Assembly: GCA_014189435.1 (NCBI GenBank)
Contig: CP050293.1
Span: 5,399,001 to 5,463,000, forward strand
DNA: 64,000 bases
Source of the DNA: Mesorhizobium loti
Lineage (GTDB): Bacteria > Pseudomonadota > Alphaproteobacteria > Rhizobiales > Rhizobiaceae
Reading direction: 5' to 3'
Shown: positions 28,029 to 35,762 of the stretch, piece by piece
Position numbering within the stretch: position 1 is the first letter of the stretch
Layout: the number at the start of each line of letters is the position of its first letter
Notes under the pieces: generated by a model
The model's database searches: none
Seen by the model: only the letters and a program-made list of their open reading frames with translations
What the model was told of the DNA's origin: nothing
Translations under genes and position numbers: made by a program

Positions 28029-28294
28029 CATCAACAGAGTTCGGATCTCCGACTGGAGGGTGATGGCAGAGCCGGAACTCAGTGATCAGGCCGTTTGGAA
28101 CGTGCCTGGTGCAAGGAATTTTCAGATCCGCGGGGGCGGATGCCGGGCTCAAAAACCTGGCCAAGGGGCTCGTCGGTGCGGTGCGGGATACCGATCCTGG
28201 CATCCCGCACCGACGAGATTTTTTGTGTTTCACCCTGCTGCCGTCGCGCTGTCCATGGCGCCTTGTCGAAGCCCAGCAAACCAGGAATGATTCC
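28029..28294 (+). ncRNA. Structured 5' leader with internal terminator, possible cis-regulatory RNA
   Basis: The predicted leader contains, in order, a small hairpin CTCC-GACT-GGAG (28047-28058), a perfect 6-bp hairpin ATCCGC-GGGG-GCGGAT (28126-28141), a hairpin GCCGGG/CCTGGC with one wobble pair (28142-28161), and the terminator hairpin (28169-28224), then about 70 nt to the kinase start. I could not match it to a known riboswitch class. A 75-codon frame (28063-28290) with GGAGGG upstream runs through it and ends 5 nt before the kinase GTG; whether it is translated is unclear. Confidence 0.45.
28169..28224 (+). terminator. Intrinsic terminator inside the leader (possible attenuator)
   Basis: CTCGTCGGTGCGG..GGGAT pairs with ATCCCGCACCGACGAG (28202-28217); the left arm carries an extra 5-nt GGTGC-type duplication. 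Six T follow directly (28219-28224). It lies about 70 bp before the first gene, so read-through must be controlled or partial. Confidence 0.65.
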
Positions 28295-29182
28295 GTGACC
28301 GCCGAAGATCGCATCCGCGCCCTGCCTTGCTGGACCGGCAGCATCGAGATCGCGCCGCTGCCCGGCGGCCTCAGCAATGCCAATTATGTCGTCAAGGACG
28401 CTGCCGGCAAACATGTCGTGCGCTTCGGCAAGGACTATCCGTTCCACCATGTCTTTCGCGAGCGCGAGGTCATGACGGCGCGGGCGGCGCATGCCGCCGG
28501 TTTCGCGCCAGCCGTCCGCCATGCCGAACCGGGCATCCTGGTGACGGAGTTTCTCGGCGCCAAGACCTATCTCGCCGAGGATGTGCGCGCCAATCTCGGC
28601 CGCGTCGCTGCCCTGATGCGCGCCTTCCACCGGGATATGCCCAATCACGTCTCGGGCGCCGGCTTCATGTTCTGGGTGTTCCATGTCATTCGCGACTATG
28701 CGCGCACGCTTGAAGAAGGCGGCAGCCGCAAGCGCAGCGACTTGCCATGCCTGCTGACGCTGGCCGACGAACTGGAGCGCGCGCAGAAACTGTTGCCGAT
28801 CGTCTTTGGCCACAATGATCTGTTGCCGGCCAACATTCTCGACGACGGCAACAGGCTGTGGCTGATCGACTTCGAATATGCCGGCTTCAACACGGCGATG
28901 TTCGACCTCGCCGGCGTGGCCTCCAACGCCGGCATGAGCGATGAGGAATCCTTCGCCTTCCTGACCGCCTATTTCATGAAGGAACCGGACGAAGCGATCC
29001 GCCGTTCGCACGCGGCCATGCAATGCGCCTCGCTGCTGCGCGAGGCGATGTGGAGCATGGTGTCCGAGCTTTATCTCGACGCGCCCGGCATCGACTACGT
29101 CGCCTACACCGAGGAAAACCTGACGCGGCTCGACGCGGCGCTGGAAAACTACAGAACGAAGTACGGGATACAGAAATCATGA
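28295..29182 (+). CDS. Choline-kinase-like phosphotransferase (APH/LicA family), copy 1
   Basis: 295 residues. Nucleotide-binding part LPGGLSNANYVV and VVRFGKD; catalytic loop HNDLLPAN (the HxDxxxxN pattern) and metal-binding DFEYAG are intact, as in LicA and choline/ethanolamine kinases. GTG 28295 has AGGA about 9 nt upstream. Its stop overlaps the ATG of the following flavoprotein (ATGA). Probably phosphorylates a small amino alcohol. Substrate inferred from family only. Confidence 0.78.
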   Translation: MTAEDRIRALPCWTGSIEIAPLPGGLSNANYVVKDAAGKHVVRFGKDYPFHHVFREREVMTARAAHAAGFAPAVRHAEPGILVTEFLGAKTYLAEDVRANLGRVAALMRAFHRDMPNHVSGAGFMFWVFHVIRDYARTLEEGGSRKRSDLPCLLTLADELERAQKLLPIVFGHNDLLPANILDDGNRLWLIDFEYAGFNTAMFDLAGVASNAGMSDEESFAFLTAYFMKEPDEAIRRSHAAMQCASLLREAMWSMVSELYLDAPGIDYVAYTEENLTRLDAALENYRTKYGIQKS

Positions 29183-31632
29183 CATTGCCCAGCCAGGCCG
29201 CGATCGTCGTCATCGGCGGCGGCATCATCGGCTGCTCGACGGCCTATCATCTGGCGCGCGACCACAAGGCCGATGTGGTGCTGCTGGAGCAGGGCAAGCT
29301 GACGTCGGGCTCGACCTGGCACGCCGCAGGACTCGTCGGGCAGCTGCGCTCATCGGCCTCGATCACCCGCGTGCTGAAATACTCCGTCGACCTCTACAAG
29401 GGACTGGAGGCCGAGACTGGCCTCGCCACCGGCTGGAAGATGACCGGGTGCCTGCGGCTCGCCACCAATGCCGACCGCTGGACCGAGTACAAAAGGCTGG
29501 CGACGACGGCAAAAAGCTTCGGCATGGACATGCAATTGCTGTCGCCGGCGGAAGTCAAGGCGATGTGGCCGCTCATGGAAACCGGCGATCTCGTCGGCGC
29601 CTCCTGGCTGCCGACCGATGGCCAGGCGAGCCCCTCCGACATCACGCAGTCATTGGCCAAGGGCGCGCGCATGCATGGCGCCAAACTGTTCGAGGATGTG
29701 CGCGTCACCGGCTTCGAGATGAAGGACGGCCGCATCACGGTGGTCAAGACCAGCAAGGGCGACATCGCCTGCGACAAGGTGGTCAACTGCGCCGGCCAAT
29801 GGGCGCGGCAGGTCGGGGCAATGGCCGGCATCAACGTGCCGCTGCAGCCGGTGAAACACCAGTACATCATCACCGAGAAGATCGACGGACTGGCGACCGA
29901 CGCGCCGACCATCCGCGACCCGGACCGGCGCACCTATTTCAAGGAGGAGGTCGGCGGGCTGGTGATGGGCGGCTACGAGCCGAACCCGCAGGCCTGGACG
30001 ACCGGTCTCCCGGGGGGCGACGTGCCTAACGATTGGGAGTTCCGGCTGTTCGACGACGATTACGACCATTTCGAACAGCATATGAGCCAGGCGATCGCGC
30101 GCGTACCGGCGCTGGAAACCGTCGGCGTCAAGCAGATGATCAACGGGCCGGAGAGCTTTACGCCGGACGGCAATTTCATTCTCGGCACAGCGCCCGAATG
30201 CGCGAACATGTTTGTCGGCGCCGGCTTCAACGCCTTCGGCATCGCCTCGGGTGGCGGCGCCGGCTGGGTGCTGGCGCAGTGGGTGGTCGATGGCGAAGCG
30301 CCGCTCGACCTGTGGGTTGTCGACATCAGGCGCTTTTCCAGCCTGCACCGCGACCGGCAGTGGGTCCGCGACCGCACGCTGGAGGCCTATGGCAAGCACT
30401 ATACGATCGGCTTCCCACATGAGGAGTATGCCAGCGGGCGGCCGCACATCGTTTCGCCGCTCTACGACAGGCTGAAACAGCAAAATGCCGTGTTCGGCTC
30501 GAAGCTCGGCTGGGAGCGGCCGAACTGGTTCGCGCCGCAAGGCGTCGAGCCGCAGGACATCTATTCGATGGGTCGGCAGAACTGGCTCGCGGCAGTCGGC
30601 GACGAACATCGCCACGTGCGCGAAGAGGTCGGCATCTTCGACCAATCGTCCTTCGCCAAATACGAGTTGAGCGGACCCGACGCGCTGAAGGCGCTGGACT
30701 GGATCTGCGCCAACGATGTCAGCAAGCCGGTCGGCCGGCTGACCTATACCCAGCTTCTCAACACGCGCGGCGGCATCGAAGCGGATCTCACCGTGGCGCG
30801 GCTGGCCGAGGAGACATTCTACATCGTCACCGGCACCGGTTTCCGCACGCATGATTCCTCATGGATCAGCGACCATATCGGCGAAGGGCTCAGGGCCACG
30901 CTTGTCGATGTCACTGAAGACTTCGGCACGCTGTCGCTGATGGGTCCTCGAGCGCGCGACGTGCTTTCGGCCGTGACCGAGGCCGACGTGTCGAATGCGG
31001 CATTCCCATTCGGCCATGTGCGCGAGATCGCCATAGCCGGCCACACAATTCGGGCGCTGCGCGTCACCTATGTCGGCGAGCTCGGCTGGGAACTGCATGT
31101 GCCGATTGCGGCCACCGGCGAAGTCTTCGACGCGCTGATGGCGGCGGGCAAAAAGCACGGCATCCGCCCGGTCGGCTACAGGGCGCTGGAATCGCTGCGT
31201 CTGGAAAAGGGCTATCGCGCCTGGGGCTCCGACATCACGCCCAACGACACGCCGCAGGAAGCCGGACTCGGCTGGGCGGTCAAGCTGCGCAAGAACACCG
31301 ATTTCATTGGACGGCGCGCGATCGAGACGGCCAGCGGCGCGGCGTTGAAGAAACGCTTTGCCGGCTTCACGGTCGACGATCCCGAGATCGTGCTGCTCGG
31401 CCGCGAAACCATCCTGCGCAATGGCCAGCCCGTCGGTTATCTCACCAGCGGCGGTTATGGCTACACGCTGGGCAGGAACATCGGCTACGGCTATGTGCGC
31501 AACGCCGACGGGGTGAGCGACGATTTTCTCACCTCGGGCGACTACGAACTGGTGGTCGCGATGGAGCGGACACCGGCCAAGATCCATCTCGAGCCGATGT
31601 ACGATCCGGCAGGCGCCAAGGTGAAAGCCTAA
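29179..31632 (+). CDS. FAD-dependent dimethylglycine/sarcosine dehydrogenase-like protein with GcvT domain
   Basis: 817 residues. N-terminal DAO-type FAD domain (VVIGGGIIGCSTAYHL at 10-25); His48 in STWHAAGL is at the position that binds FAD covalently in DMGDH and SARDH. A linker FAO_M region (about 375-430) and a C-terminal GcvT folate-binding domain (about 430-810) follow. Such enzymes oxidatively remove N-methyl groups and pass the C1 unit to tetrahydrofolate. Translationally coupled to the kinase upstream. The true substrate could be another N-methylated or secondary amine; pairing with a choline-kinase-like protein is unusual. Confidence 0.82.
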   Translation: MTLPSQAAIVVIGGGIIGCSTAYHLARDHKADVVLLEQGKLTSGSTWHAAGLVGQLRSSASITRVLKYSVDLYKGLEAETGLATGWKMTGCLRLATNADRWTEYKRLATTAKSFGMDMQLLSPAEVKAMWPLMETGDLVGASWLPTDGQASPSDITQSLAKGARMHGAKLFEDVRVTGFEMKDGRITVVKTSKGDIACDKVVNCAGQWARQVGAMAGINVPLQPVKHQYIITEKIDGLATDAPTIRDPDRRTYFKEEVGGLVMGGYEPNPQAWTTGLPGGDVPNDWEFRLFDDDYDHFEQHMSQAIARVPALETVGVKQMINGPESFTPDGNFILGTAPECANMFVGAGFNAFGIASGGGAGWVLAQWVVDGEAPLDLWVVDIRRFSSLHRDRQWVRDRTLEAYGKHYTIGFPHEEYASGRPHIVSPLYDRLKQQNAVFGSKLGWERPNWFAPQGVEPQDIYSMGRQNWLAAVGDEHRHVREEVGIFDQSSFAKYELSGPDALKALDWICANDVSKPVGRLTYTQLLNTRGGIEADLTVARLAEETFYIVTGTGFRTHDSSWISDHIGEGLRATLVDVTEDFGTLSLMGPRARDVLSAVTEADVSNAAFPFGHVREIAIAGHTIRALRVTYVGELGWELHVPIAATGEVFDALMAAGKKHGIRPVGYRALESLRLEKGYRAWGSDITPNDTPQEAGLGWAVKLRKNTDFIGRRAIETASGAALKKRFAGFTVDDPEIVLLGRETILRNGQPVGYLTSGGYGYTLGRNIGYGYVRNADGVSDDFLTSGDYELVVAMERTPAKIHLEPMYDPAGAKVKA

Positions 31633-31633
31633 T

Positions 31634-32284
31634 TTAGTTCACGCGCAAAGCGAGACCGCGGCTTGGCACGGTGTCGGCCTCGCCCGGCATGGAGACGTAG
31701 GGGCGCGTTTCCTCGACGCGGGTGACGAGGCCTTGCGCCTCGAGTTCGGCAATGCGCGCGGCAAAGCCCTGATCCCACAACGTGTTCTTGACCGTGAGCA
31801 CGATCACCCCGCCCGGCCGGCAGATGCGGATCAGTTCGTCCAGCCCCTCGACGCCGACATGACCCGAGGTGAAGACGCCAGCCGAGATCACTCCGGCATA
31901 GGCATCGTCGGCAAAGGGCAGATGACCGCCCAGCGCCAGGCAATGAAGCGCCGAATAGACGCCCTTGCGTGCGGCCTGGGCCAGCATGCCTTCAGAAATG
32001 TCTAGCGCCTCGACCTGGGGATAGCCGGCAATGTTCAACCATTCGCCGATCAGTCCAGTGCCGGCCCCGGCATCGAGCAGCGGTGCGGCACCGCGCGGCA
32101 GATGGCGGGCCAGCAGTGCCAGGCAGATCGTCGGATGACGATAGCCGGCGGCCGACATGTCGGCGTCATAGGTTTGCGACCAGCGGTCATAGAGTGCCGC
32201 CACCTCTTCGGGTCGCTTCGCCGCATAGGCAGCGCCAAGCGCGCCATGATGTTTGCTGTCCGCCACTTTTGTCCTGTCCACCAT
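31634..32284 (-). CDS. Class I SAM-dependent methyltransferase (WBSCR27-like)
   Basis: 216 residues. The SAM-binding motif LLDAGAGTGLIGEWL and VEALDISEGML are clear, preceded by the N-terminal YDRWSQTYDADM segment found in the WBSCR27/UbiE-like small-molecule methyltransferases. It converges on the flavoprotein gene with only one base between the stops and is divergent from the second kinase. Substrate unknown; an N-methyl donor role opposed to the dehydrogenase would be speculative. Confidence 0.8.
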   Translation of the reverse strand: MVDRTKVADSKHHGALGAAYAAKRPEEVAALYDRWSQTYDADMSAAGYRHPTICLALLARHLPRGAAPLLDAGAGTGLIGEWLNIAGYPQVEALDISEGMLAQAARKGVYSALHCLALGGHLPFADDAYAGVISAGVFTSGHVGVEGLDELIRICRPGGVIVLTVKNTLWDQGFAARIAELEAQGLVTRVEETRPYVSMPGEADTVPSRGLALRVN

Positions 32285-32368
32285 TCCTTGGGTCTCACAG
32301 GGATGATAGCCAAAGCACGAAAATTGTGGAACCGTCGCCGCGACAAATAACAGCGTGGGGGCGCAGGC

Positions 32369-33271
32369 ATGGTGACAGACGAGGCGCGTGCGGCATTGGC
32401 CGCCATTCCGATGCTGACCGGCTACACCGGGCCGCTGGAACGGCTCGGCGGCCTCACCAATCTGGTCTTCAAGGCCGGCGAATTCTGCCTGCGCATTCCC
32501 GGCAAGGGCACCGAGGAATACATCAACCGGGCCAACGAAGCGGTGGCCGCACGCGAAGCGGCAAAAGCGGGGGTCAGCCCGCAGGTGCTGCATGTCGACC
32601 CCGGCACCGGAGTGATGGTGACGCGTTTCATCGCCAGCGCCGAGACGATGTCACCGGAAAAATTCAAGACACGAGCCGGCAGTCCGGCGCGAGCCGGCGA
32701 GGCTTTTCGCAAGCTGCACGATTCAGGCGCGGTGTTTCCCTTCCGCTTCGAATTGTTTGCGATGATCGACGACTATCTCAAAGTGCTGTCGACGAGGGAT
32801 GTCGCCCTGCCCACCGGTTATCATGACGTGGTGCGCGAGGCCGAGACGGTGCGGTCGGCGCTGGCCGCCCATCCGCTGCCTCTCGTCGCCTGTCACTGCG
32901 ATCCGCTGTGCGAGAACTTCCTCGACACCGGCGAGCGGATGTGGATCGTCGACTGGGAATATTCGGGCATGAACGATCCGCTCTGGGACCTTGGCGACCT
33001 CTCCGTGGAAGGCAAATTCGATCCTGTGCAGGACGAAGAGATGATGCGCGCCTATTTCGGCGGCGAGGCCAGGCCGGCGGAGCGCGGCCGCATCGTCATC
33101 TACAAGGCGATGTGCGACCTGTTGTGGACGCTGTGGGGCCTGATCCAGCTCGCCAACAACAACCCGGTCGACGATTTCCGTGCCTATGCCGACGGGCGGT
33201 TTGCGCGCTGCAAGGCGCTGATGGAGACGTCGGAGTTTTCACGGCACCTGGCGGCTATACGTCAGGGTTGA
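32369..33271 (+). CDS. Choline-kinase-like phosphotransferase (LicA family), copy 2
   Basis: 300 residues. RLGGLTNLVFKAGEFCLRIP gives the nucleotide-binding part, HCDPLCEN the catalytic HxDxxxxN loop and VDWEYSGMNDPLWDLGDLS the metal-binding segment, very like LicA and eukaryotic choline kinase. It differs clearly from copy 1, so the two are paralogues with probably distinct substrates rather than a recent duplication. The EamA permease gene converges 9 bp downstream. Divergent from the methyltransferase. Confidence 0.8.
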   Translation: MVTDEARAALAAIPMLTGYTGPLERLGGLTNLVFKAGEFCLRIPGKGTEEYINRANEAVAAREAAKAGVSPQVLHVDPGTGVMVTRFIASAETMSPEKFKTRAGSPARAGEAFRKLHDSGAVFPFRFELFAMIDDYLKVLSTRDVALPTGYHDVVREAETVRSALAAHPLPLVACHCDPLCENFLDTGERMWIVDWEYSGMNDPLWDLGDLSVEGKFDPVQDEEMMRAYFGGEARPAERGRIVIYKAMCDLLWTLWGLIQLANNNPVDDFRAYADGRFARCKALMETSEFSRHLAAIRQG

Positions 33272-33280
33272 GCCTGACCC

Positions 33281-34204
33281 CTAGTTCACGCCCTTCGGCA
33301 CGTTCTCCGGTGGCACCGTGGTCTCGACCACCTTCTGGCGGTGGAAGATGAACATGCCGGCGAGGACGACAATAGCCGAGCCGATCAGGATGCGCGGGCC
33401 GGGAACGTCGCCGAAGAACACCAGCCCGAACACCACCGCCCACAGCAGAAGCGTGTAGTGCAGCGGCGCCAGCGTCGAGGCCGGTGCCAGCTTGAGCGCC
33501 CTGGTGATCATCAGATGCGCGCCGCAGGAGACGATGCCGAGCAGCAGCATGGCGCCAAGGTCGAGCGTCGACGGCGTCTGCCAGGCGCCGATGGTCAGCA
33601 CACCGCCGACCAGCAGCGTGCCGATGGTCTGCCATGTCACCAGATTGGTGTCGCTGGTGCCACGCAGCCGCCGGTTGAGGATGATGGCGAAGGCAAAGGA
33701 GATACTCCCCACCAACGCAAAGCCCGATGACAGCGAGAACGCCGCCGAGGACGGTTTCAGCATGATCAGCACGCCGCAGAAGCCGAGCAGGATCGCCATC
33801 CAGCGGCGCCATCCGACCTTTTCGCCAAGCAACAGATGCGAGAGTGCCGCAACGTAGATCGGCCCCGCCATGTAGAAACTCATCACGTCGGCAAGCGGCA
33901 GATAGACCACGGCGGCGTAGAAGAGCGCGGTGTCGAGCGTGGTCATGACAACGCGCAGCAGCTGCAGTTCCAGGCGTTCCATGCGAAACAGCTTGGCCGT
34001 GCCCTGATGGGCGATCATCGGGCCAAGCACGAAGAAGGCGCCGATGGAGCGGATCAGCACGACCTGGCCGACGGAGAAGCTGGCGACCAGCCACTTGCCC
34101 ATGGCGTCGTTCAGCGCAAACAGGAAGTCGCCGGCCAGCATCAACAGAATGCCGGCCAAAAGCACGTTCCTGATCATCGAATTCTGCGCCACGGGCTGCG
34201 TCAT
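33281..34204 (-). CDS. EamA/DMT-family permease
   Basis: 307 residues with ten predicted membrane helices in two EamA repeats (first MLAGDFLFALNDAMGKWLV). The LicB choline permease belongs to this superfamily, so lying beside LicA-type kinases makes uptake of a choline-like amine attractive, though DMT substrates cannot be read from sequence. It follows the CodA-like gene after 108 bp on the same strand. Confidence 0.8.
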   Translation of the reverse strand: MTQPVAQNSMIRNVLLAGILLMLAGDFLFALNDAMGKWLVASFSVGQVVLIRSIGAFFVLGPMIAHQGTAKLFRMERLELQLLRVVMTTLDTALFYAAVVYLPLADVMSFYMAGPIYVAALSHLLLGEKVGWRRWMAILLGFCGVLIMLKPSSAAFSLSSGFALVGSISFAFAIILNRRLRGTSDTNLVTWQTIGTLLVGGVLTIGAWQTPSTLDLGAMLLLGIVSCGAHLMITRALKLAPASTLAPLHYTLLLWAVVFGLVFFGDVPGPRILIGSAIVVLAGMFIFHRQKVVETTVPPENVPKGVN

Positions 34205-34312
34205 GCCGACCCCGATTCCTCCCTTGCGTAAGCCGCGTCGTAGACGGAAGCGGCGGCTTTGACGAGGCGAAATCCGAAAATCGGCAAGGCCAGCGCCGGG
34301 ATTCGGCTGGAT

Positions 34313-35593
34313 CTAGGCGGATATGTGCCGCCGGTTCACCATTCCCGGCCTTCCACCGATGGACAGCCTGGTCTCCTGCTTCGTCCGCTCCGCCACCACC
34401 TTGCCCCTGGCGATGACGCACAGGCGCTCGGCGCGCAGGCGCAAGGCCTCGACCGGATTGCCGGCGTCGAGGACGACAAGGCTGGCGCGCTTGCCGACCG
34501 CCAGGCCGAGATGATCGAGCCCCATGATCGACGCGTTGACGTTGGTGACCATGTCGAAGCAGCGCGCCATGTCGGCCGGGCTCGACATTTGCGCGACATG
34601 CAGGCCCATGAAGGCGACGTCGAGCATGTCGGCGGTGCCCAGCGAATACCAGGGATCGAGCACGCAATCCTGACCCCAGCCGACGCGGATGCCGAGCGCC
34701 TGCATTTCCTTGACCCGAGTCATACCCCGGCGCTTCGGGAAGGTGTCATGGCGGCCCTGCAGCATGATGTTTATCAACGGGTTGGGGATGGCCGAGACAC
34801 CCGCTTCGGCGATCAGCGGCAGCAGCTTCGAGACATAGTAATTGTCCATCGAATGCATCGAGGTGAGGTGCGAGCCGACCACCCTGCCGTGCAGGCCAAG
34901 ACGCTGCGTCTCATAGGCAAGCTGTTCGATGTGACGCGACAGCGGGTCGTCGGTCTCGTCGCAATGCAGGTCGACCATCAGGCCGCGCCTGGCCGCGATC
35001 TCGCACAGCTCCGTTACCGAACGCGTGCCGTCGGCCATGGTGCGCTCGAAATGCGGAATACCGCCGACGATGTCGACGCCCATGTCGAGCGCGCGGATGG
35101 TGTTTTCACGTGCCGTCGGCGAGCGATAAAACCCGTCCTGCGGGAAGGCGACCAGTTGCAGATCGATGTAGGGGGCGACCGTCTTCTTGACCTCGAGCAG
35201 CGCCTCGACCGCCAGCAGGCGGTCATCGCAGACATCGACATGGGTGCGGATGGCGAGCAGGCCCATCGACACCGCCCAGTCGCAATAGGCAAGCGCACGG
35301 TCGCGCACCGCGTCATGCGTCAAAAGCGGCTTCAATTCGCCCCACAGTGAAATGCCTTCGAGCAGCGTGCCCGACGCGTTGATGCGCGGAATGCCGTAGG
35401 AGAGCGTCGCGTCCATGTGGAAATGCGGATCGACGAAGGGCGGCGAGACCAGATTGCCATGGGCGTCAACCTCGGTCCGCGCGGAACCCTGCAGACTGGG
35501 CTCGATCGCCGCGATCGTCTCGCCGCTGATGCCGATATCGGCAACCCTGCCATCAGGCAGTGTGCCGCCGCGAACGATAAGGTCGAAATCCAT
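34313..35593 (-). CDS. CodA-like metal-dependent amidohydrolase (cytosine deaminase family)
   Basis: 426 residues. Metal and catalytic residues line up with E. coli cytosine deaminase: His57 and His59 (HFHMD), His209 and Glu212 (DLHCDETDD), His241, and Asp308 (GQDCVLDPW). The residue after Asp308 is Cys, where CodA has Asp314, a base-recognition position, so cytosine may not be the substrate. Upstream in the same direction as the EamA permease, with which it may form a unit. Confidence 0.82.
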   Translation of the reverse strand: MDFDLIVRGGTLPDGRVADIGISGETIAAIEPSLQGSARTEVDAHGNLVSPPFVDPHFHMDATLSYGIPRINASGTLLEGISLWGELKPLLTHDAVRDRALAYCDWAVSMGLLAIRTHVDVCDDRLLAVEALLEVKKTVAPYIDLQLVAFPQDGFYRSPTARENTIRALDMGVDIVGGIPHFERTMADGTRSVTELCEIAARRGLMVDLHCDETDDPLSRHIEQLAYETQRLGLHGRVVGSHLTSMHSMDNYYVSKLLPLIAEAGVSAIPNPLINIMLQGRHDTFPKRRGMTRVKEMQALGIRVGWGQDCVLDPWYSLGTADMLDVAFMGLHVAQMSSPADMARCFDMVTNVNASIMGLDHLGLAVGKRASLVVLDAGNPVEALRLRAERLCVIARGKVVAERTKQETRLSIGGRPGMVNRRHISA

Positions 35594-35762
35594 CTGTCGT
35601 CATCCCGTCAAAAGAATCATCTGATATGGCCGAGGCTGAAAATCGCATCCCGTCGATGCCGCTTGCAACAGCGGTTTGTCCGCGGCGGCCGCGCATGGTT
35701 CCATCCGGCCGCAACTCCCTCTATAAGCCGCCTTCGTTGTCCCGGTTTCAAGGATCCGCCGT

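Noticed and set aside
28063..28290. 75-codon leader frame as a real protein
   Set aside because: Has GGAGGG and ends 5 nt before the kinase, but it translates hairpin sequence into low-complexity Arg/Pro-rich peptide; kept only as a possible leader peptide within the RNA finding.
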